Below, piece by piece: positions 1 to 4,929 of a DNA stretch of 5,157 bases. The translations under genes were made by a program, and so were the position numbers. Origin of the DNA: Actinomycetes bacterium. Its GTDB lineage: Bacteria > Actinomycetota > Acidimicrobiia > Spongiisociales > UBA5794. Each line of letters begins with the position of its first letter. Within the stretch, counting starts at the first letter, position 1. The stretch spans positions 1 through 5,157 of the forward strand of contig JAHEEL010000168.1 of assembly GCA_024640745.1 (NCBI GenBank), given 5' to 3'. The notes below the pieces were generated by a model that did no database searches, was not told the origin of the DNA, and saw nothing but the letters and a program-made list of their open reading frames with translations.

Positions 1-95
1 TCGGCGACCGAGTCTCCGACCTGCTTGGACCAACCGAGGATGGTTCCCTCGGTCACCGTCTCGCCGAGTTGCGGCATCGTCACGGTCACGGACAT
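1..95 (-). CDS. 2-oxoacid dehydrogenase E2 (dihydrolipoamide acyltransferase), N-terminal lipoyl domain, partial
   Basis: The reverse strand reads an ATG start (93-95) followed by 31 codons before the window edge cuts the gene. The peptide begins MSVTVTMPQLGETVTEGTIL and continues to GWSKQVGDSVA, which is the classic start of a biotinyl/lipoyl domain (MPQLGET.TEGTI..W.K..GD.V). The lipoylated lysine, expected roughly ten residues further on, is outside the window. E2 forms the core of 2-oxoacid dehydrogenase complexes and carries the acyl group on its lipoyl arm. The gene lies 40 nt downstream of lpdA on the same strand, so co-transcription is likely. Proteins starting this way are often annotated sucB (succinyltransferase), but 31 residues cannot separate the 2-oxoglutarate, pyruvate and branched-chain enzymes, so no symbol is given. 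Confidence 0.88.
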   Translation of the reverse strand, partial: MSVTVTMPQLGETVTEGTILGWSKQVGDSVA

Positions 96-104
96 TGCTG
101 GATG

Positions 105-111
105 CTCCTTC
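105..111 (-). promoter_or_regulatory. Ribosome binding site of the E2 gene
   Basis: The reverse strand reads GAAGGAG here, followed by a 9-nt spacer to the ATG at 95. It lies in the 40-nt gap after the lpdA stop codon and supports the chosen E2 start. No promoter is evident in the gap, which fits read-through from lpdA. Confidence 0.75.
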
Positions 112-135
112 GTCTGCGGTAGCTGATGATCTTCA

Positions 136-1506
136 TCAATGGAGTGGGCGTCCGGCCGCAGCAAGCAGCGTTTCGCCGATCCCTTCGGAAATCGTCGGGT
201 GGGCATGGATGAACGCAGCCGCCTCGGCCGGGAGCGCCTCCCAGCCAACTGCGTACATCAGTTCATGGATGATCTCGCCGGCAATGGGGTCCACAATCGT
301 CGCGCCGACAATCGGTCCGTCCTTTTCCGCCACGATCCGCACCATCCCTCCCGTCTCGCCGTGGATGATGGCGCGTCCCACACCGCGCATCCCGTGGTCG
401 GTGACCTCGACGTCCAGGCCCTGTTCGATCGCCTGCGCCTCGGTGAGCCCAACCGACGCCGTTTCGGGATGGGTGTAGACGATCATCGGTATCGCCCGGT
501 AGTCAACCGGGGCGACGGCTCCGGTGGCAATGTGGGTAATCGCTGCGATGGCTTCCGCGAACGCCACGTGGGCAAGTTGTGGCGTTCCCGCGACAATATC
601 GCCAACCGCGTAGACGTTGGCCGCGGAGGTCTGCATGGTTTCGCGGTTGACTGTTACGAAGCCGCGATCCATGGCGACGCCGAGCGCCTCCAGACCAACG
701 CCTTCGGTCACCGGAGCTCGACCGACCGCGACCAGGACGACGTCAACCTCGAGCAAGGCATCGCCGACCGGAACCTTCACGCCGGGGCCGGACAGGTCCG
801 GAGGTCCGACCTGAACGCCGGTCTTGATGTCGATCCCCTTCTTGCGGAACGCTCGACCGAGCGTCTTCGCGGCCGCTGGCTCCATGCCGGGAATGATCTG
901 ATCGAGAGCCTCGAGAAGATGGACCTGGCTGCCGACGTCCGCAAGCATGGAGGCAAACTCCGCCCCGATCGCACCGGCTCCGATGACGACAACCCGCTGC
1001 GGTTGCGTCGGCCAGTCGAGCGCCTGATCGCTCGTCACAATCCGAGCCCCGTCGATGTCGTAGCCGGGGATCGACCGTGGGACGGAACCCGTCGCGACCA
1101 CCGTCGCATTGGCCGGCAGCATCGACTTCGAACCGTCCGATCCCGTCACCTCGACGCCGCCGGATACCGCGCGACCGACTCCCGCGTGCACCTCGACTCC
1201 GCGCGACCTGAGTAGCCCTGAGAGGCCGTTGACGAGGCCATCCACGACTTGGTTCTTGCGAGCGAGGGCCGCCGGCCAGTCGAGCGTGGGCGGCGCTGCG
1301 CGGACGCCGAACTCCCCGGATCGCGCCACCGTCTGGTACACCGAAGCCGTCTCCAACCAGGTCTTTGCCGGGATGCAGCCGCGGATCAGGCAGGTGCCCC
1401 CAACTCGCTCCTTTTCGACGAGGGCGACGGACAGGCCGAAGTTGTGTGCGTAGAGCGCCGCCGCGTAGCCGCCGGGTCCTCCACCAATGATGACGACGTC
1501 GTGCAT
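136..1506 (-). CDS. lpdA: Dihydrolipoyl dehydrogenase (E3)
   Basis: This 456-aa flavoprotein reoxidises dihydrolipoyl groups of E2 with NAD+, and may also serve the glycine cleavage system. Domains in order: FAD-binding Rossmann motif GGGPGG (residues 8-13); redox-active disulfide in GGTCLIRGCIPAK with C39 and C44; NAD-binding GAGAIG (176-181) with the acidic E199 ending its second strand; second FAD contact AVGDIVAG (300-307); dimerisation domain with the catalytic dyad in HAHPTISE, H436 and E441. All key residues and the full family length are present, so it should be active. The ATG at 1506 is chosen over an in-frame TTG at 1518 because GGAGGG sits at 1511-1516, directly before the ATG, and inside the longer version. 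The neighbouring E2 gene supports a role in a 2-oxoacid dehydrogenase complex rather than a mercuric or glutathione reductase. Confidence 0.95.
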   Translation of the reverse strand: MHDVVIIGGGPGGYAAALYAHNFGLSVALVEKERVGGTCLIRGCIPAKTWLETASVYQTVARSGEFGVRAAPPTLDWPAALARKNQVVDGLVNGLSGLLRSRGVEVHAGVGRAVSGGVEVTGSDGSKSMLPANATVVATGSVPRSIPGYDIDGARIVTSDQALDWPTQPQRVVVIGAGAIGAEFASMLADVGSQVHLLEALDQIIPGMEPAAAKTLGRAFRKKGIDIKTGVQVGPPDLSGPGVKVPVGDALLEVDVVLVAVGRAPVTEGVGLEALGVAMDRGFVTVNRETMQTSAANVYAVGDIVAGTPQLAHVAFAEAIAAITHIATGAVAPVDYRAIPMIVYTHPETASVGLTEAQAIEQGLDVEVTDHGMRGVGRAIIHGETGGMVRIVAEKDGPIVGATIVDPIAGEIIHELMYAVGWEALPAEAAAFIHAHPTISEGIGETLLAAAGRPLH

Positions 1507-1510
1507 CGCT

Positions 1511-1516
1511 CCCTCC
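1511..1516 (-). promoter_or_regulatory. Shine-Dalgarno site that decides the lpdA start
   Basis: The reverse strand reads GGAGGG, then AGCG, then ATG at 1506. This places a strong ribosome binding site at normal spacing for the ATG and rules against the in-frame TTG at 1518, which starts upstream of it. Confidence 0.75.
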
Positions 1517-1532
1517 AATTGAGCCCCCTGCG

Positions 1533-1560
1533 AGAATAGCCGCGACCGGTTTGCTGTCTC
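1533..1560 (-). promoter_or_regulatory. Candidate lpdA-E2 promoter
   Basis: On the reverse strand GAGACA (1555-1560; four of six matches to TTGACA) is followed by a 16-bp spacer and TATTCT (1533-1538; matches TANNNT). Transcription would start near 1525, giving a short leader of about 20 nt that carries the GGAGGG ribosome binding site. Assigned by eye from consensus only. Confidence 0.5.
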
Positions 1561-1568
1561 GACGTCGG

Positions 1569-1574
1569 TACGAT
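1569..1574 (+). promoter_or_regulatory. Leaderless-type -10 element before the 28-aa micro-ORF
   Basis: TACGAT (TANNNT class) ends 9 nt before the GTG at 1584. Transcription would begin at or within a few bases of the start codon. No Shine-Dalgarno sequence precedes the GTG and no good -35 is visible. The element shares the divergent region with the lpdA promoter. Confidence 0.4.
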
Positions 1575-1583
1575 CGCGCCATC

Positions 1584-1670
1584 GTGCAGACGCGCTACCT
1601 CATCCTCGCCTCGCTGATCGCCGGGATGGCGATCCTGGTGGCCGCCGCCGTGTGGTTTGCGCGAATCTGA
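1584..1670 (+). CDS. Putative 28-aa single-span membrane micro-protein
   Basis: A GTG-started reading frame of 28 codons ends at TGA (1668-1670). It starts MQTRYLIL and ends AVWFARI. Residues 5-26 form one continuous hydrophobic helix, flanked by arginines at residues 4 and 27, which looks like a designed membrane span rather than random translation. The start is chosen because a TACGAT -10 box lies 9 nt upstream, giving a leaderless mRNA. It occupies otherwise empty sequence between divergent lpdA and the convergent amidohydrolase, stopping 5 nt short of the latter's end. I do not recognise a family. The frame is open further upstream, but no other ATG or GTG near 1584 has similar support. 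It could still be chance, since GC-rich DNA often encodes hydrophobic frames. Confidence 0.55.
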   Translation: MQTRYLILASLIAGMAILVAAAVWFARI

Positions 1671-1675
1671 CTCGC

Positions 1676-2515
1676 TCAGGCCGTATCCCGTTCGAGGAGT
1701 CGGCGGGCGTTGTCTCGCAACACCATGGCGCGGGTCGCTTCATCCACCCGGTCGGGCCCCCACCCGGCGAGGGCATCGTCGAGCGAAGCAAAGCACCAGT
1801 CGCTCCCGAACAGGTAGCGGTGCAGCGGCGTTGCGCCGAGGTCCTGCTGGAAGGCCGCGGCGCTCATCCCGACGAGATTCAGCCACACGTTGGACTTGTG
1901 CGACGCAATTGCCAGGGCCTCATCGCGCCAGAGCCGGCCGAGATGGGCGATCACGATCTGCAGATCCGGGAACGCTGCAGCTACCTCATCAACGCCTCGT
2001 GGATCCCCGTTCGAGAGGCGCAGGCCGGTGCCACCGGGCATGCCGGAACCGAGCCGGGAGTATCCGGTATGAAAGAGGCAAACCAGGCCATGCTCCGACG
2101 CCGCTTCGTAGATGGCGAACGCCGCCCGAGCGGCCGGGTTGAATCCCTGTCCGATCGGGTGGAACGCAAGCCCGGAGAGCCCGAGGCGAGCCGTTGAGTG
2201 CACGCCCGCAACCGCGCGCGCACCGCGCGCCGGGTCGATCGAGCCGAATCCGTAGAAGACGTCTGGATGCGCCGCCACCATCTCCGCCACATCCTCGCTC
2301 GAGAACGGGCGGCGCCGCGTCTCCTCTTCGGTATCCCAGCCGAGGAGGACCGCTCTGCCGTTCCGGTCGCGGAAGATCTGAGCGATCTCGTCCGTTGTCC
2401 TCGGCGCAAGGTCGATCCCGGGGCGATCGCTGATGCTCTCGACGTACGGTGCGATGGGTCCGGTGAGGAGTCGAGTCACCGGCGGGTGAATATGGAAGTC
2501 GATGAATTCGGTCAC
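1676..2515 (-). CDS. Amidohydrolase_2 family metal-dependent hydrolase or decarboxylase
   Basis: This is a 279-aa TIM-barrel protein of the ACMSD/amidohydrolase_2 group. By position and motif the metal and catalytic residues are complete: HIH after strand 1 (H8 and H10), FHTGY (H149), IAHLGR (H191) and FGSDW (D239), corresponding to the HxH, His, His and Asp set of ACMSD-type enzymes. The family includes decarboxylases, lactonases and hydratases acting on carboxylated cyclic or aromatic compounds. The substrate cannot be told here. No signal peptide is visible, so it is cytoplasmic. The start is a GTG at 2513-2515 that overlaps the TGA of the upstream 67-aa gene (GTGA, 2512-2515), giving translational coupling. 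It is the last gene of the minus-strand cluster and converges on the 28-aa micro-ORF with a 5-nt gap and no visible terminator. Confidence 0.88.
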   Translation of the reverse strand: MTEFIDFHIHPPVTRLLTGPIAPYVESISDRPGIDLAPRTTDEIAQIFRDRNGRAVLLGWDTEEETRRRPFSSEDVAEMVAAHPDVFYGFGSIDPARGARAVAGVHSTARLGLSGLAFHPIGQGFNPAARAAFAIYEAASEHGLVCLFHTGYSRLGSGMPGGTGLRLSNGDPRGVDEVAAAFPDLQIVIAHLGRLWRDEALAIASHKSNVWLNLVGMSAAAFQQDLGATPLHRYLFGSDWCFASLDDALAGWGPDRVDEATRAMVLRDNARRLLERDTA

Positions 2516-2715
2516 CGCGGGTGGAATCCCCGATTCCGGGCCTCCGCGAGCGAGTCGGGACCGAACGCCTGCACCATCTTGTCGTCGACCAGATCCCGCC
2601 CGTCGACGCGGCCTTCGAGAATTGCGTATTCTGCCGGGTCATCGCAGTCGTACACGATCATGTCATCGCGCGTGCCCACGAACCGGTTGTTCTCGAATCG
2701 CCGAAGGCGGCCCAT
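2512..2715 (-). CDS. Small hypothetical protein (67 aa) coupled to the amidohydrolase
   Basis: The 67-aa product begins MGRLRRFENNRFVGTRDDM and contains the stretch VYDCDDPAEY (21-30), a single cysteine (C24), an Arg-rich start, an acidic middle and a basic end (RNRGFHPR). It has no signal peptide or membrane span, so it is cytoplasmic. I do not recognise a named domain. The 4-nt stop/start overlap with the amidohydrolase strongly supports that it is translated and suggests a shared task. The ATG at 2715 is preferred because a TATCGT -10 box lies 6 nt upstream. An in-frame GTG at 2733 would add six residues (MDYRRP) and directly abuts the TGA of the lipoprotein gene, so stop-start reinitiation there is a real alternative. 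Confidence 0.72.
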   Translation of the reverse strand: MGRLRRFENNRFVGTRDDMIVYDCDDPAEYAILEGRVDGRDLVDDKMVQAFGPDSLAEARNRGFHPR

Positions 2716-2721
2716 GGGCCG

Positions 2722-2727
2722 ACGATA
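2722..2727 (-). promoter_or_regulatory. Leaderless-type -10 element before the 67-aa gene
   Basis: The reverse strand reads TATCGT, then CGGCCC, then ATG at 2715. It is a TANNNT box 6 nt before the start codon, with no Shine-Dalgarno sequence. It fills the short gap after the lipoprotein stop; any -35 would lie inside that coding sequence. Confidence 0.45.
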
Positions 2728-2733
2728 GTCCAC

Positions 2734-3168
2734 TCAGATCGTGCTGAGCTCGACCGTAGCCGATGCAACACCGTTTCCGCCGGCCCTGAACGTGACGAGG
2801 AGGTGCACCCCTTCGCCCTCACCCTCGATCTGCCATTCGGTCTCCGTGCCGGCCGACGCCGCGATCTCGTAGCCCCGCACCGGCAGGTTCTCTTCGTAGT
2901 ACGCAACGACCGCGTCGACTTCCGCAGGGAAGGTCAGGATCATCTCCGTCAGCCCGCGGTTCGTGTCCACAAGGGTCGCCCCGACCACCGCCTCGTCCGG
3001 GATGGGGAATGAGCTCGGCACCGGGTCGGGAACCGAGCCGCGCCCGAAGACGACCGAGGAAGCACCGGCCTCCGTGGTGATGGTCGCCAACGATCCGTCG
3101 CATGCGCCCACCACCAGCGACAGGGACAAGAAGCCCACCACGGCAATGAGGAACCTCGAAGCCTGCAT
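2734..3168 (-). CDS. Putative lipoprotein (144 aa)
   Basis: The product has a lipoprotein signal peptide: MQASRF, a hydrophobic stretch (residues 6-20), then the lipobox VGAC with the lipidated cysteine at C23. After processing it should be anchored on the outer face of the cytoplasmic membrane. The mature part carries a Pro/Ser linker (VPDPVPSSFPIP) and then one small domain containing VDAVVAYYEENLPVRGYEI, a pattern (x-x-FY/YY-x-x-L-x-x-x-G) seen in several small extracytoplasmic lipoproteins of unknown function. The frame stays open 69 codons further upstream, but that extension is low-complexity Arg/Ser/Pro sequence overlapping the neighbouring gene, and the signal peptide and a TACACT box 6 nt before the ATG fix the start at 3168. 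It lies 43 nt after the 140-aa membrane protein gene and just before the 67-aa gene. Function unknown. Confidence 0.82.
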   Translation of the reverse strand: MQASRFLIAVVGFLSLSLVVGACDGSLATITTEAGASSVVFGRGSVPDPVPSSFPIPDEAVVGATLVDTNRGLTEMILTFPAEVDAVVAYYEENLPVRGYEIAASAGTETEWQIEGEGEGVHLLVTFRAGGNGVASATVELSTI

Positions 3169-3174
3169 GCCGAG

Positions 3175-3180
3175 AGTGTA
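3175..3180 (-). promoter_or_regulatory. Leaderless-type -10 element before the lipoprotein gene
   Basis: The reverse strand reads TACACT, then CTCGGC, then ATG at 3168: a TANNNT box 6 nt before the start, with no ribosome binding site. The expected -35 zone is occupied by the inverted repeat at 3194-3208. Confidence 0.5.
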
Positions 3181-3193
3181 TGAACGAGGTCCT

Positions 3194-3208
3194 CGAACCG
3201 GTGGTTCG
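3194..3208. repeat. Inverted repeat CGAACC-GGT-GGTTCG
   Basis: Perfect 6-bp arms around a 3-nt centre, in the 43-nt gap between the 140-aa gene stop and the lipoprotein start. It begins 3 nt past the upstream stop codon and covers the expected -35 zone of the lipoprotein promoter. There is no T-run after it on the reverse strand, so a rho-independent terminator is unlikely. An operator or an mRNA 3'-end hairpin is possible, and chance is not excluded. Confidence 0.4.
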
Positions 3209-3211
3209 CTG

Positions 3212-3634
3212 TCACGGACCCGTGTCGGCCTCGGGTTCGACCGGATTCCCAATGGCGCCGATCGCCCGAAGGTAGTCGGCCTGAAGGTCCAGGACGGCGA
3301 AGATCGGTTCCGGCTCGTAGGGATGCCCGGTCTCGTAGGCCCGCTGCTGGACGAACGCTGCGGCATCCAGCCCACCCACGACGGCAGGACCGTTGCGCCG
3401 AGACGGCTGTTGCAGATACAGCATCTCCCACTCGAGGATGCGGCGGATATCCGCCCGGTCGATCACCCCGATCAAGTTCTCGGGGAGGCGCTCCCAGATG
3501 TAGATGACGGCGTCGTCGACGCCGTAGATGACCGCGCCATCTTCGAGGCGCCGGCGATGCCCCTGGAGCATCATCCCGAACCCGAATACCACAAGCACGG
3601 CCAAGAGAGCAACGATCAGGAGCGCGGGACCCAT
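3212..3634 (-). CDS. Membrane-anchored hypothetical protein (140 aa) with internal duplication
   Basis: Residues 4-23 form one hydrophobic membrane span, followed at once by HRRR (26-29), so the positive-inside rule places the rest in the cytoplasm. The soluble part appears to hold two copies of one helical unit, about residues 38-74 and 88-122. Aligned positions include D41-A42 with D90-A91, R49 with R98, I63 with I111, L67 with L115 and Y73-L74 with Y121-L122, the later ones at a constant offset of 48. The tail is acidic and proline-rich. I do not recognise a named family, though proteins of this build (one N-terminal span plus a helical DA..Y...L..I..IL..E..YL unit) fit an actinobacterial context. 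The ATG at 3634 directly starts the membrane span, and a TAGCCT box lies 7 nt before it. It is the first gene of the minus-strand cluster, divergent from dsbB. Confidence 0.78.
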   Translation of the reverse strand: MGPALLIVALLAVLVVFGFGMMLQGHRRRLEDGAVIYGVDDAVIYIWERLPENLIGVIDRADIRRILEWEMLYLQQPSRRNGPAVVGGLDAAAFVQQRAYETGHPYEPEPIFAVLDLQADYLRAIGAIGNPVEPEADTGP

Positions 3635-3641
3635 CGCTTGA

Positions 3642-3647
3642 AGGCTA
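3642..3647 (-). promoter_or_regulatory. Leaderless-type -10 element before the 140-aa gene
   Basis: The reverse strand reads TAGCCT, then 7 nt, then ATG at 3634. It is a TANNNT box without a following Shine-Dalgarno sequence. The inverted repeat at 3647-3660 lies directly upstream, in the -10/-35 spacer. Confidence 0.45.
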
Positions 3648-3660
3648 CCGAAATATCGGT
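3647..3660. repeat. Inverted repeat ACCGA-AATA-TCGGT in the divergent promoter region
   Basis: Perfect 5-bp arms around 4 nt, and a notably AT-rich spot in GC-rich DNA. It lies in the 62-nt gap between the divergent 140-aa gene and dsbB. It overlaps the edge of the minus-strand -10 box and reaches the expected -35 zone of dsbB, so a regulator bound here could affect both genes. Operator function is inferred from position only. Confidence 0.35.
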
Positions 3661-3682
3661 CCCGCAGGAACCGGCCCCCTGG

Positions 3683-3688
3683 TACCTT
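3683..3688 (+). promoter_or_regulatory. Leaderless-type -10 element before dsbB
   Basis: TACCTT is followed by 8 nt (CCCCCGAC) and the ATG at 3697. There is no purine-rich ribosome binding site in those 8 nt, which fits a leaderless transcript for the dsbB operon. Confidence 0.45.
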
Positions 3689-3696
3689 CCCCCGAC

Positions 3697-4269
3697 ATGG
3701 ATTTCGAGACGATGCGCCTCCTGTTCGCGCTCCTTGCCCTGGCCGCCAACGCGGCCACGCTTGGGATCATCGCCGCAGCAATCGCCGGCCGCTTCGGACC
3801 CGGCGGCGCCGCGCTGCGTGACCAAGTCTTCGGGGCGCTCAGCGGCTTGGAGCTGTGGCTCGCCTCCGGCGTCGCCGCCACGGCGATGGTCGGAAGCCTC
3901 TATCTGTCGGAGATCGCCAACCTCATCCCGTGTACGTTGTGCTGGTATCAGCGAATCGCGATGTACCCCCTCGTTGTAGTGCTCGGCATCGCGGCATGGC
4001 GCACCGACCACAGCATTCGGATCTACGCCGCAGCGCTCGCAGGGATCGGCGCTGCGATCGCCGGATACCACCGCCTGATTCAGCTGTTCCCGGATCTCGG
4101 CGGCGCCGCCTGCTCAACGGGCGTCCCATGCACCGCCGCCTACTTCACCCAGTTCGGATTCGTGACCATTCCCTACATGGCGCTGAGTGGATTCCTGCTC
4201 ATCCTGGCGCTGCTTTGGGTCGACCGCGCGAATAGCCCCGCACCACCGGCATCATTGTCCAACGCCTAA
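3697..4269 (+). CDS. dsbB: Disulfide bond formation protein B (DsbB/BdbC family)
   Basis: This 190-aa membrane protein should reoxidise an extracytoplasmic thiol oxidase and pass electrons to quinone. Both family cysteine pairs are present: CTLCWYQR (C79 and C82, with the conserved WYQR) and C139/C145 in the later external loop (ACSTGVPC). Hydrophobic spans are seen at about 7-30, 50-72, 88-100, 108-126 and 157-175. This is one more than the four of E. coli DsbB, with the extra span at the N-terminus. With five spans both cysteine pairs fall outside the membrane, as the mechanism needs. The start is the ATG just before the first span and 8 nt after a TACCTT box. It leads an operon with the CPHC thioredoxin-fold gene 10 nt downstream, its likely redox partner. 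Confidence 0.93.
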   Translation: MDFETMRLLFALLALAANAATLGIIAAAIAGRFGPGGAALRDQVFGALSGLELWLASGVAATAMVGSLYLSEIANLIPCTLCWYQRIAMYPLVVVLGIAAWRTDHSIRIYAAALAGIGAAIAGYHRLIQLFPDLGGAACSTGVPCTAAYFTQFGFVTIPYMALSGFLLILALLWVDRANSPAPPASLSNA

Positions 4270-4270
4270 G

Positions 4271-4275
4271 AGGAG
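4271..4275 (+). promoter_or_regulatory. Ribosome binding site of the thioredoxin-fold gene
   Basis: AGGAG followed by TTCC and the ATG at 4280, directly after the dsbB stop. It fixes the start at 4280 instead of an in-frame ATG at 4187 inside dsbB. The presence of a normal ribosome binding site on this internal operon gene contrasts with the leaderless first gene. Confidence 0.75.
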
Positions 4276-4279
4276 TTCC

Positions 4280-4915
4280 ATGGCCACACCTACGAAGAGC
4301 CAACCCGCGAAGCCCGGGACGTCGCGTTCGATCCCGGTGATCGGCATCATCGTTGCCGTCATCGTGGTGATCGTGGTCGTGGCCGTGGTCTTCGCCGGCA
4401 ACACAGAGCCCGGAAACGAGTTCGGAGAACCTCAGGTCACGGGGCAGCTGTCGCTCATGCCGCCGGACAGCCGGGTCGATATCACAGCGACCGGCGAGAC
4501 GGCGCCCACCGTCATCGGGCAGGACTTCGACGGGAACGAGGTGCGAATCGAGAACGACGGGCGGGCAAAGGCGATCGCGCTGCTTGCGCACTGGTGTCCC
4601 CACTGCCAAAACGAGGTTCCCGCCGTTCAGGCCTGGATCGACTCCGGCGGCGGAGTCGACGGCGTCGACCTCTATTCGGTCACCACCGCCATGGATTCGA
4701 CCCGGGACAACTATCCGCCGTCCGAGTGGCTCGATCGCGAGGGATGGACGGCTCCGGTGATCCGCGACGACTCGGGCAACACCGTGCACAGCGCATTCGG
4801 CTCTGGCGGATTCCCGTTCTGGGTCTTCGTCAACAGCGATGGAACCGTTGCGGTACGCGTCGCCGGATCCACACCGATCGAGACCCTCGAGCAGATCATG
4901 CAGGATCTGACGTAG
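4280..4915 (+). CDS. Membrane-anchored thioredoxin-fold protein with CPHC active site (TlpA/DsbA-like)
   Basis: The 211-aa product has a short polar cytoplasmic N-terminus with lysines and an arginine, one long membrane span (about 18-39, rich in Ile and Val), a linker (about 40-72) and an extracytoplasmic thioredoxin-fold domain. The active site is HWCPHC with C106 and C109, and the cis-proline loop is GGFPFW (P179). The 70 residues between C109 and the cis-proline are too few for the helical insertion of classical DsbA, so the fold is TlpA/ResA-like, while the CPHC dipeptide is the one used by the oxidase DsbA. Together with dsbB immediately upstream, this suggests an oxidising role in disulfide formation of exported proteins. 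A reducing TlpA-type role is the alternative. The uncleaved anchor is inferred from the lack of a clear cleavage site. Confidence 0.88.
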   Translation: MATPTKSQPAKPGTSRSIPVIGIIVAVIVVIVVVAVVFAGNTEPGNEFGEPQVTGQLSLMPPDSRVDITATGETAPTVIGQDFDGNEVRIENDGRAKAIALLAHWCPHCQNEVPAVQAWIDSGGGVDGVDLYSVTTAMDSTRDNYPPSEWLDREGWTAPVIRDDSGNTVHSAFGSGGFPFWVFVNSDGTVAVRVAGSTPIETLEQIMQDLT

Positions 4916-4929
4916 CCCGAGGGGGGGAC

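Noticed and set aside
139..1215. Long plus-strand open frame (358 codons) opposite lpdA
   Set aside because: It is antisense to a fully convincing Lpd, Arg/Asp/His-rich without domains, and is what GC-rich codon usage produces on the other strand.
1507..1518. TTG start adding four residues to LpdA
   Set aside because: The GGAGGG ribosome binding site would lie inside the coding part; the ATG at 1506 has it at proper spacing and gives the usual family N-terminus.
743..1582. Minus-strand frame of 279 codons overlapping lpdA
   Set aside because: Arg/Gly/Ser-rich out-of-frame shadow of lpdA with no recognisable motif.
1667..1679. CTGA-CTCGC-TCAG as a bidirectional terminator between converging genes
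   Set aside because: Only 4-bp arms, formed by the two TGA stop codons facing each other; no T-run on either side.
2198..2728. Plus-strand frame of 176 codons opposite the amidohydrolase and 67-aa genes
   Set aside because: Antisense shadow; the opposite strand has motif-bearing genes with coupled stop and start.
3169..3375. 69-codon N-terminal extension of the lipoprotein
   Set aside because: Low-complexity Arg/Ser/Pro sequence running into the neighbouring gene; it would bury the lipoprotein signal peptide.
3616..4071. Minus-strand frame of 151 codons across the divergent gap into dsbB
   Set aside because: Antisense to the DsbB active-site region, polar low-complexity composition, and covers the promoter gap.
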